Position numbers and translations under genes: made by a program. A DNA stretch of 64,000 nucleotides, taken from an uncultured Oscillospiraceae bacterium. GTDB lineage: Bacteria > Bacillota > Clostridia > Oscillospirales > Acutalibacteraceae. Below are positions 57,375 to 64,000 of the stretch, one piece after another. The notes beneath the pieces were generated by a model. That model had not been told where the DNA came from. It did no database searches and worked only from the letters and a program-made list of their open reading frames with translations. The stretch covers positions 1-64,000 of the forward strand of contig CABUFC010000005.1 of NCBI GenBank assembly GCA_902490735.1, in the 5' to 3' direction. Position 1 is the first letter of the stretch, and every line of letters begins with the position of its first letter.

Positions 57375-57505
57375 ATATAATATACCCAAAAGTCTGTACG
57401 TAAAAATATTCTTTTTATTAACGTTATATTAACAATTGTTAAAAATCTTTTTTCGACAATTTTTATAATATTAACAAAATTTAATAAATGTTTAAATTAT
57501 TATTG

Positions 57506-57534
57506 TTGAACTTGCCCATATTTTATGATATACT
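57506..57534 (+). promoter_or_regulatory. Promoter of the EF-G-like gene
   Basis: TTGAAC, 17 bp, TATACT, about 35 bases before the TTG start. Confidence 0.75.
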
Positions 57535-57568
57535 GTATTTATCAAGTAGTTTGGAAAGGGTGTTTTAG

Positions 57569-59614
57569 TTGAAACAGTTTTCTTCGTCCAATATTAAAAA
57601 TTTGGCAATTTTAGGTCATGCAAACAGCGGAAAATCTACCGTCGCGGATGCAATCATTTATTTTACCAACGGCATTGACCGTATCGGGAAGGGCGAAGAC
57701 GGTACCCTTACAATGGATTTCGATCCGGAAGAGAAAAAGCGCCACGTGTCTTTATCGTCGGCGATATATCCGGTTGAATATAAGGATAAAAAAATCAATC
57801 TTATCGACTCTCCCGGCCTTTTTGATTTTATAGGCGGAGCGCGTGAAGCCCTTTCTGCGGCAGACAGTGCGCTTGTAGTTTTATCGGGCAAATCCGGCCT
57901 TACAGTAGGTGCGGAACAGGCAATTGAGTTATGTGCCAAAAACCAAAAGCCGGTAAGTATATTTGTATCTAAACTCGACGCTACAAGGGCAATGTTTTAC
58001 AGGGTGCTTTCAATAGCAACGGGAAAATACGGGAGCAAAATTTGCCCGATTGTTGTGCCCCATATGAATGGCGACGCGGTTGATAGTTATGTTAATTTAA
58101 TAGACAATACCGGCCTTACTTTTGACGGCGTTGCCGCAAAGGTCACCGAGCCCGCTTCGGACAGCAACATCGAACTTATGCGCTCGCTTATGCTTGAAGC
58201 GGTAGCGAGCCAAAGCGAAGACCTTATGGACAAATATTTTTCCGGCGAAGCATTTACAAAAGAGGAAATTATAGGCGCATTAAAACAGGGCTTTATAAAG
58301 GGTGAGATTTATCCCGTATTTTGCGGAGTAGGCCTTACCGGAGCCGGCATTGCGACGATGATGGACGTATTTTGCGATATTTTGCCCTCAAGCGGCGATA
58401 TTTCGATTGTTGCCGAAAAGGACGGCGACCTTGCAGAAGTTAACGCAAAAACTTCCGAAACTACCCTTTTGTGCTTTAAAACGGTTGCCGACCCGTTTGT
58501 AGGAAAGCTTTCGTATTTTAAGGTGCTTTCCGGCGCCGCAAAGAGCGACCAAAAACTTATTAACGAGCGCACCAAAGAAGAGGTTAAACTTTCGAAGGTT
58601 ATGTTTGTAAAAGCCGGCAAGCAAGAGGACGCTGCAGAAATACCGGCAGGAGATATCGGCGCGGTTGCTAAGGTTTCCGGTATTTCCACGGGTGACACTT
58701 TGTCAAATTCCGGCAAGTACAAATTTATACCCGTACCGTTCCCTCTTCCCACGCTTTCTATGGCAATATATCCTAAGAATAAAGGCGAGGAAGAAAAAAT
58801 TTCGCAAGGGTTAAAGCGCCTTTCGGAAGAAGATCCTACAATTAAAGTATCATCGAATTTAGAAACAAAAGAGACTATACTCTCCGGTCTTGGCGAACAG
58901 CATATAGACGTTATTGTATCGCGTTTAAAATCAAAATTCGGCGTTGATGTAGTGCTTAAAAAACCAAAAGTTGCGTACAGAGAAACAATTAAAAAGTTTG
59001 TTAAGGTTCAAGGACGGCACAAAAAACAGTCCGGCGGTCACGGCCAGTTTGGTGACGTTTGGATTGAATTTTCACCATGCAGTGAAGATTTTGTTTTCGA
59101 AGAAAAAATCTTCGGCGGAAGCGTACCCAAAAACTTTTTCCCGGCAGTTGAAAAAGGTCTTCGCGAGTGCATGCAAAAAGGTGTTCTTGCGGGATATCCC
59201 GTTGTGGGCGTAAAGGCCGTTCTTGTTGACGGATCGTATCACCCGGTTGATTCATCCGAAATGTCATTTAAGCTTGCCGCCGCGGAAGCCTTTAAGGAAG
59301 GCATTAAAAACGCCGCTCCGGTATTATTAGAGCCTATTGGCAGTCTTGTTGCAACTATTCCGGATGACAATCTCGGCGACGTAATAGGCGACATAAATAA
59401 GCGCCGTGGCAGGGTTATTGGTATGAACCCTAAGGAAAACCAGCGTCAAGAGGTTGTAGCCGAAGTGCCCATTGCCGAAATGGCAGACTTTTCTACCTCT
59501 ATGCGCTCAATAACGCAAGGCCGCGCTACCTTTACCCTTGAATTTTTGCGTTACGAAGAGGCTCCGGCACCCGTATCCCAAAAGGTTATAGCAGAGGCCA
59601 AAGCAGAGAATTAA
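57569..59614 (+). CDS. Divergent elongation factor G paralogue
   Basis: A 681-residue translational GTPase with the EF-G domain order. The GTPase has G1 GHANSGKST, G3 DSPGLFDF and G4 SKLD. Domains II-V follow, with HKKQSGGHGQFGDVWIEFSPC and LAGYPVVGVKAVLVDGSYHPVDSSEMSFKLAA in the tRNA-mimic part. The canonical DTPGH of EF-G is DSPGL, so the catalytic histidine is replaced. The switch I RGITI motif is absent (KRHVSLSS). Such EF-G-like proteins are common in Clostridia beside a true FusA, which is not in this window; the role is unknown. TTG start after AAAGGG. Confidence 0.9.
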   Translation: MKQFSSSNIKNLAILGHANSGKSTVADAIIYFTNGIDRIGKGEDGTLTMDFDPEEKKRHVSLSSAIYPVEYKDKKINLIDSPGLFDFIGGAREALSAADSALVVLSGKSGLTVGAEQAIELCAKNQKPVSIFVSKLDATRAMFYRVLSIATGKYGSKICPIVVPHMNGDAVDSYVNLIDNTGLTFDGVAAKVTEPASDSNIELMRSLMLEAVASQSEDLMDKYFSGEAFTKEEIIGALKQGFIKGEIYPVFCGVGLTGAGIATMMDVFCDILPSSGDISIVAEKDGDLAEVNAKTSETTLLCFKTVADPFVGKLSYFKVLSGAAKSDQKLINERTKEEVKLSKVMFVKAGKQEDAAEIPAGDIGAVAKVSGISTGDTLSNSGKYKFIPVPFPLPTLSMAIYPKNKGEEEKISQGLKRLSEEDPTIKVSSNLETKETILSGLGEQHIDVIVSRLKSKFGVDVVLKKPKVAYRETIKKFVKVQGRHKKQSGGHGQFGDVWIEFSPCSEDFVFEEKIFGGSVPKNFFPAVEKGLRECMQKGVLAGYPVVGVKAVLVDGSYHPVDSSEMSFKLAAAEAFKEGIKNAAPVLLEPIGSLVATIPDDNLGDVIGDINKRRGRVIGMNPKENQRQEVVAEVPIAEMADFSTSMRSITQGRATFTLEFLRYEEAPAPVSQKVIAEAKAEN

Positions 59615-59617
59615 CAA

Positions 59618-60079
59618 ATGAAAAAAACAGCAATAATTTTAATATGCATATTTTTTGCAGCCTGCCATTTTGCAGGCTGCAGCAATAAAAAACCCTCAGC
59701 CTCAAGGAAATACACCTCTTCAAGAGCGGCAGTTGTATCCGACCCTGTGCTAAACACGAATATAACCGAAAAGGGCGACGATATTATTCATTATTCCTCG
59801 TATAACGGCAGGGAAACCACTGTAACCTATCATTTTAACGGCGAGGTTTTAGAATCGGCTACGATTAAAATGGTGTGTATAACCGCAGAGGACGCCGACG
59901 CCCAATATGAAAACTATGAAAAAATCAACGAAAAAACCACAAAGCCTATTTATTCGGACATTTCGCGCGAAGATTTAACAATCACCCTAAAATACACTTC
60001 TTTTGGGATGAGTGAATTTAAGGATTTTAACAAAGAAGAGCTAAAAAGCTATTTAAACGATCTTGTTTTATTAAGATAA
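59618..60079 (+). CDS. Putative lipoprotein of unknown function
   Basis: A 153-residue protein with a lipoprotein signal (residues 1-21, FAGC at the cleavage site). A beta-rich region follows (VVSDPVLNTNITEKGDDIIHYSSYNGRETTVTYHFNGEVLESATIKMVC). It resembles small DUF1307-type lipoproteins in layout, but I do not assert that family. It starts 3 bases after the EF-G-like stop and may be co-transcribed. Confidence 0.7.
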   Translation: MKKTAIILICIFFAACHFAGCSNKKPSASRKYTSSRAAVVSDPVLNTNITEKGDDIIHYSSYNGRETTVTYHFNGEVLESATIKMVCITAEDADAQYENYEKINEKTTKPIYSDISREDLTITLKYTSFGMSEFKDFNKEELKSYLNDLVLLR

Positions 60080-60112
60080 AAGACTGCAAGGGATTTTTCT
60101 TGCAGTCTTTTT
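60079..60112. terminator. Bidirectional terminator between the lipoprotein and rqcH genes
   Basis: A 12 bp stem AAAGACTGCAAG/CTTGCAGTCTTT with an eight-base loop and a short T tail; the genes converge here. Confidence 0.88.
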
Positions 60113-61637
60113 ACGGTGTAACTAAAACCGTGCTGTTCGTTTTAAATATAACCATTCCTGGTTTTGCACCGTTTGGTTTTTTAATAAATTTTACCGGCGT
60201 GTAATCTACCGCCACTTTAGCTCCCGGTGCCGCCGCCGAATGGCGTGCCGCAAGAGTAGCCGCATAAACTATAACCTCGTCCGGCAAGGCACTGTCACCG
60301 GTTTTTACTATAACGTGGCTTCCGGGAATATTTTTTGTGTGAAACCAAACATCGGTTTTGTCGGCAAAATTTAAGGTTAACTCGTCGTTTTCTATGTTGT
60401 TTTTGCCGATATAAATTTTAAAGCCTTTATACTCGTCCTCTAAAAAAGAAACCTTTGGCTTTGTTTTTTTTGCCGCCGCTTTTTTCGGGCGTATTATTTT
60501 TGCGTTTATAAGCTCTGCGCTAATATTTTCGGCCGTTTCTACACTGTCCGCCCTTAAAATTTCATCTTTAACCGACTGCAAATATAACAGCTCGTTTTCA
60601 CTCTGCTTTAAAAGTTCTTCAACCACGTTTGCCGCCGAGCACATTTTTTTGTATTGGTTAAAATACTGCGCCGCGTTTTTTTGCGGTGAAAGACTGCTTT
60701 TAAGCGGAATGGTCACCGGCTTTAATTCGTCGTAATAGTTTTCTACGGTAACGCTTTGTGTGCCGGGTTCTATTTTATATAGGTTTGCCTTTAAAAGCTC
60801 GCCGTAAATTCTGAATTTCTCGCGGCTTTTGGCATTTTCAAGTTCTTGCTTTCTAATTCCTATCTTTTTTTGCTCGTTTTTAATTTTATTGTCAATTGTT
60901 TTTTTAAGGCCGGAAAGTTTTTCGTTTATTTCGCTTTCTTTTCTTTTTGAAAAGTAAAAATCGTTTACAAGGCTGTTGTAATTTTTGTACTCTATGTTTT
61001 TATAAGTTTTTCCGTACTGGGTAATTTCAATATAGGTAAAATCAAAAAATCCGCCGTTTGGGTCTAATATCATTACGGGTTTTTTGTTGCGTATCAGCGT
61101 ATCAACCGGAATTTGCCGCTCATTAGATTCGCGCTCTATCAGCATAGAATATTCGCGGTTACTTTTTATGGGCAGTGTATACACGGCGCCGGGGGCGATT
61201 ATTCTGCTTGCTTTTTCAAGGTCGGACCGCCTAAAAGCGTCAATTATTTTGCCGTTTTCTACAAGCACTATATTGCTTTTTGTGCCGGTAAGCTCAATAT
61301 AAAGCTCTTTATTAGATAAAAAGCCCATTTCGTTTGGCTTTTGTACAGAAAGCCGTAAAATTCTGTCGCCCTCAAGTTTTGAAAGCTTAGTAATTTTTCC
61401 ACCCTGCAGGTGCTTACGAAGAAGCATACAAAACATAGGCGGGTTTTCGGGATTTACAAAGCGTTCTGACACTAATGTTATATACGGCGTTCCGGCAAGG
61501 TTTATATAAAGCTTTTGCTTTTTTAAACTAAAAACGAACACACCGCCTTTTTGGCAGTGGATTTTTTCTATGTGATTGCCCTCTATTATTTTAAGTTCGT
61601 CGCATAAAAGTTTTAAAAAAATACCGTCAATCGCCAT
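60111..61637 (-). CDS. rqcH: NFACT-family ribosome quality control factor RqcH
   Basis: Binds stalled 50S-peptidyl-tRNA complexes and adds C-terminal alanine tails. The 508 residues have the NFACT-N domain (MAIDGIFLKLLCDELKIIEGNHIEKI), the Asp-Arg pair required for tRNA interaction (KLEGDRILRL, Asp91-Arg92), a central coiled coil (about 230-370) and the NFACT-R domain (YKGFKIYIGKNNIENDELT, WFHTKNIPGSHVIVK). It is shorter than the ~570 residues of Bacillus. It overlaps trmK by 11 bases. Confidence 0.93.
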   Translation of the reverse strand: MAIDGIFLKLLCDELKIIEGNHIEKIHCQKGGVFVFSLKKQKLYINLAGTPYITLVSERFVNPENPPMFCMLLRKHLQGGKITKLSKLEGDRILRLSVQKPNEMGFLSNKELYIELTGTKSNIVLVENGKIIDAFRRSDLEKASRIIAPGAVYTLPIKSNREYSMLIERESNERQIPVDTLIRNKKPVMILDPNGGFFDFTYIEITQYGKTYKNIEYKNYNSLVNDFYFSKRKESEINEKLSGLKKTIDNKIKNEQKKIGIRKQELENAKSREKFRIYGELLKANLYKIEPGTQSVTVENYYDELKPVTIPLKSSLSPQKNAAQYFNQYKKMCSAANVVEELLKQSENELLYLQSVKDEILRADSVETAENISAELINAKIIRPKKAAAKKTKPKVSFLEDEYKGFKIYIGKNNIENDELTLNFADKTDVWFHTKNIPGSHVIVKTGDSALPDEVIVYAATLAARHSAAAPGAKVAVDYTPVKFIKKPNGAKPGMVIFKTNSTVLVTP

Positions 61638-62301
61638 TTTTTATTCTCTCGTCCAAAAGTTTTAAAAGCTCTTCGGCTTTTTTATATTCGTCGCTTTTTA
61701 TGGCGACGTTTTTAATTTCATCCGCCATTTTTTTAATAACGGCGCGTTTTTTAACCGCAAGCTTTTTGGCCGCGCTGTCCAAAAGATCGAGTTTCCCCAA
61801 AACGTTAAAAAGAGGATCGTCGTTCTTTTTAGCGTTCTCTTTTTTTACGGTTATAATTTCGTAAATTCTGCCGCCGGACATTACCGCATTGTGGTTTAAA
61901 ACCCGGTATTCGCCGTTATTTAAATAGTTTAGCAAAAGATTGCTTTTAGACACGGGATTTAACACAAGTTTTTTATTTTGCAAAACACCCTTGCCGGCTT
62001 CTAAAATTTCAATAATCGTTTCAGCGCCCATACCGGCAATTACGGCGGCGTTAAATTCGTCAAAAGAAAACCCGTCTAAACCCGAACAAAGGCGCAGCTC
62101 GATTTTATCTGCTACGCCCTGTTTTATAAGATTTAATTTGCCGCGCGCAAGCGGCTTTTCGCGCTTATCAGATGCGATAACCCTTTTTGCATAACCGTTT
62201 TTAATTAAAAAAACGGGCAAAAAGGCATGGTCTGTACCAATATCGGCAACCGAGTCCTCGTTTTTTAGTTGTTCGGCGATGGCGCAAAGCCTCTTATCCA
62301 T
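61627..62301 (-). CDS. trmK: tRNA (adenine-22-N1)-methyltransferase TrmK
   Basis: Methylates A22 in tRNA. The 224 residues have the SAM-binding VADIGTDHAFLPVFLIKNG, ASDKREKPLARGKLNL, AVIAGMGAETIIEIL and a C-terminal coiled-coil helix pair rich in Lys and Asp, as in the family. It overlaps both rqcH (11 bases) and the DUF1858 gene (8 bases). Confidence 0.92.
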   Translation of the reverse strand: MDKRLCAIAEQLKNEDSVADIGTDHAFLPVFLIKNGYAKRVIASDKREKPLARGKLNLIKQGVADKIELRLCSGLDGFSFDEFNAAVIAGMGAETIIEILEAGKGVLQNKKLVLNPVSKSNLLLNYLNNGEYRVLNHNAVMSGGRIYEIITVKKENAKKNDDPLFNVLGKLDLLDSAAKKLAVKKRAVIKKMADEIKNVAIKSDEYKKAEELLKLLDERIKNGD

Positions 62302-62491
62302 TAATGTGCGCGTTGAGTTTTTTTACAAGCTCGTCAGCGTCGGTACCGTGAACCGCGCAGGCTTCACCTATTGTTTCTCCGCGTGAAGACGGACAACCGA
62401 GACAGTGCATGCCGATTTCAAAAAAGTATTCTGCTGTAGACTGATCGTAATCAAGTACATCGCCAATAATTGTATCTTTTGTAACTTCCAT
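62294..62491 (-). CDS. DUF1858 domain protein (redox disulfide domain)
   Basis: A 65-residue small protein with the DUF1858 pattern TIIGDVLDYDQSTAEYFFEIGMHCLGCPSSRGETIGEACAVHG. The CLGC pair is the likely redox disulfide, as in domains that accompany hybrid-cluster proteins. Function unknown. It sits 9 bases after gpmI. Confidence 0.9.
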   Translation of the reverse strand: MEVTKDTIIGDVLDYDQSTAEYFFEIGMHCLGCPSSRGETIGEACAVHGTDADELVKKLNAHING

Positions 62492-62500
62492 AATATCCTC

Positions 62501-64000
62501 CTATTTTATAAGGCTTTCGCCCGTCATTTCTTTAGGTTTTTCTATGCCCATAATTTTTAGCATTGTAGGTGCTATATCAGAAAGCCTGCCGCCCTCTCTT
62601 AATTCGCACGACTTTCCGACAACGCAAAACGGAACCGGGTTTGTTGTGTGCGCGGTAAAGGGAGATCCGTCGGTATCTACCATGCGGTCGGCATTTCCGT
62701 GGTCAGCGGTAATTAACATTGTGCCGCACATATCTTTTATCGCTTTTTCAATTTTACCAACACACTCGTCCACCGTTTCAACCGCTTTTACGGCCGCGCT
62801 AAACACGCCGGTGTGTCCTACCATATCACAGTTTGCAAAATTTAAAATTATGCAGTCGAATTTGCCGCTTTTAATCGCTTGTACTACCTTGTCGCAAACT
62901 TCGTAAGCGCTCATTTCGGGCATGAGATCGTAGGTTGCAACCTTAGGAGAATTTACTAAAATTCTGTCTTCGTTATTAAACAAAACCTCTCTGCCGCCGT
63001 TGAAAAAGAAGGTTACATGAGCGTATTTTTCGGTTTCGGCAATTCGAAGCTGAGTTTTGCCGTTTTTCGCCAAAACTTCGCCAAAGGTATTCTCTAAGCT
63101 TTCGGGTTTAAAGGCTATTTGAACGTTCGGCATGGTAGCGTCGTACTTTGTCATGCAAACATAAAATACGTCGGGTCTTCCGCCTTTGCGCTCAAAACCT
63201 GAAAAGTCATCGTCAACCAAGGTTCTTGTGATTTCTCTTGCACGGTCGGGACGGAAATTAAAGAATATAACGCTGTCCTTATCGGCTATGCGTTTGGTGC
63301 CTTTAATTACTACCGGAAGAACAAACTCGTCGGTTAAAAATTTTCCGTCCTCATCTTTTACAGTGTAGGACTTTCTTATTGCACTTTCGGCATCGTCAGA
63401 AATTTCACCTTCGCCTAAAACAATGGCGTCGTAGGCTTTTTTAACACGCTCGAAGCGATTGTCCCTGTCCATACCGTAAAAACGGCCCATAACAGTTGCA
63501 ATTTTTCCAACGCCGATCTCTTTTAACTTAAGCTCGAGCGCCTTTACAAAATCCGCCGCGGAAGCAGGCGGCACGTCACGGCCGTCTAGCAGCGCGTGAA
63601 CGTATACTTCGCTTAAGCCTTCATTTTTGGCAAGCTTTATAAGAGCATAAAGGTGCTCTATGTGGCTGTGCACGCCGCCGTCGGACAAAAGTCCCATTAA
63701 ATGAAGCGCCGAACCGTTTTGTTTGCAGTTTTCTATCGCCTTTAAAAAGGCAGCGTTTTTAAAAAAGTCGCCGTCTTTTATAGATTTTGTAATTCTTGTA
63801 AGCTCTTGGTATACTACTCTTCCGGCTCCAATATTAGTATGCCCTACTTCGCTGTTGCCCATTTGCCCTTCAGGAAGGCCCACGTCCATGCCGGAAGCTC
63901 CTATGAGCGTACGCGGATTTTCAGAAAAAATTCTGTCTAAATTAGGGGTGTTGGCCTGTGCTATTGCATTTCCTTTCGTTTCGGGGTTATAGCCAAACCC
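62501..64000 (-). CDS. gpmI: Cofactor-independent phosphoglycerate mutase (5' part beyond the window)
   Basis: Interconverts 3- and 2-phosphoglycerate with two Mn2+ ions. The frame stays open to the window edge, where it reads GFGYNPETKGNAIAQANTPNLD, so only about ten N-terminal residues are missing. The phospho-serine lies in GQMGNSEVGHTNIGAG. Other motifs are LMGLLSDGGVHSHIEHL, HALLDGRDVPP, GRFYGMDRDNRFERV and the metal site TADHGNAD. The internal ATG at 63889 is not the start. First gene seen of the gpmI-DUF1858-trmK-rqcH run. Confidence 0.95.
   Translation of the reverse strand, partial: GFGYNPETKGNAIAQANTPNLDRIFSENPRTLIGASGMDVGLPEGQMGNSEVGHTNIGAGRVVYQELTRITKSIKDGDFFKNAAFLKAIENCKQNGSALHLMGLLSDGGVHSHIEHLYALIKLAKNEGLSEVYVHALLDGRDVPPASAADFVKALELKLKEIGVGKIATVMGRFYGMDRDNRFERVKKAYDAIVLGEGEISDDAESAIRKSYTVKDEDGKFLTDEFVLPVVIKGTKRIADKDSVIFFNFRPDRAREITRTLVDDDFSGFERKGGRPDVFYVCMTKYDATMPNVQIAFKPESLENTFGEVLAKNGKTQLRIAETEKYAHVTFFFNGGREVLFNNEDRILVNSPKVATYDLMPEMSAYEVCDKVVQAIKSGKFDCIILNFANCDMVGHTGVFSAAVKAVETVDECVGKIEKAIKDMCGTMLITADHGNADRMVDTDGSPFTAHTTNPVPFCVVGKSCELREGGRLSDIAPTMLKIMGIEKPKEMTGESLIK

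Noticed and set aside
57418..57480. TTAACA/TTGTTAA sequences as a Rex operator
   Set aside because: The half-sites are in the wrong arrangement (TTAACAATTGTTAA rather than TTGTTAA-N4-TTAACAA) and lie in very AT-rich DNA.
1..64000. Prophage, antiphage defence island, tRNA or rRNA operon
   Set aside because: No phage structural, integrase or known defence families, no cloverleaf-like tRNA sequences and no 5S/16S/23S rRNA signature were found in the intergenic spaces, which are nearly all short.

Overview
The window looks like chromosomal DNA of a low-to-mid GC Gram-positive anaerobe of class Clostridia, probably near the Oscillospiraceae/Ruminococcaceae. The basis is the redox repressor Rex, a T-box-controlled thrS, the SRP RNA directly upstream of dnaX, DegV, DUF951, TspO, a SpoIID-family protein, a NusG-domain-II/Gx pair, RqcH and TrmK, together with strong GGAGG ribosome binding sites and many TTG starts. 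Nearly everything is housekeeping. There is no prophage, CRISPR array, transposase, tRNA or 5S/16S/23S rRNA gene that I can see.

Layout. 0-6.8 kb: a minus-strand operon minD-like > mgsA > aspS > aconitase > NADP-isocitrate dehydrogenase > rex. 7-9 kb: rplM-rpsI and an acyltransferase. 9-12.5 kb: thrS with its T-box leader, a small plus-strand transcription unit with mini-ORFs, and cysK. 12.5-20.6 kb: minus-strand polA > prmA > prfB > alr > feoAB fusion. 20.7-22.5 kb: dus-rsmI. 22.5-26.6 kb: a response regulator, a histidine kinase and a surface beta-helix protein. 26.6-28.4 kb: a QueG-like protein and DegV. 28.5-35.1 kb: DUF951, prfA, a Sua5-CoaE fusion, an M18 aminopeptidase and a GH2 enzyme. 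35.1-39.3 kb: SRP RNA > dnaX > ybaB > recR > dut > aldo/keto reductase. 39.4-43 kb: a left-handed beta-helix protein, Nudix, a RING-finger membrane protein, galU and a HAD phosphatase. 43-50.5 kb: cyclophilin/PqqD/S26 peptidase, NusG-II/Gx, ArsP_2/SpoIID, TspO, rsmA and a hypothetical gene, bracketed by two inverted copies of a repeat. 50.5-52 kb: lemA, a TPM protein and a small membrane protein. 52-60 kb: citrate synthase, Ca2+ ATPase, RNase P RNA, a rhodanese lipoprotein, a divergent EF-G paralogue and a lipoprotein. 60-64 kb: gpmI (cut by the window end) > DUF1858 > trmK > rqcH.

Functionally, citrate synthase, aconitase and isocitrate dehydrogenase give the oxidative TCA branch to 2-oxoglutarate, with Rex encoded in the same operon. 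Translation and its rescue are heavily represented: RF1, RF2, PrmA, RsmA, RsmI, TrmK, RqcH, two aminoacyl-tRNA synthetases, L13/S9 and an EF-G-like GTPase.

The most unusual structure is a family of about 275 bp repeats with 19 bp terminal inverted repeats, present as two full copies and one partial copy. Each sits next to or inside a gene-end transcription terminator. In both complete copies the flanks rejoin into an intact terminator if the element and a 2 bp duplication are removed, and in one case this also restores an ancestral stop codon. This looks like a small non-autonomous mobile element that targets terminator loops. Other points worth a second look are a plus-strand RNA with SD-led mini-ORFs between thrS and cysK, a Sua5-CoaE fusion with no ATG/GTG/TTG start at the expected place, and a 17 bp perfect hairpin over a start codon.
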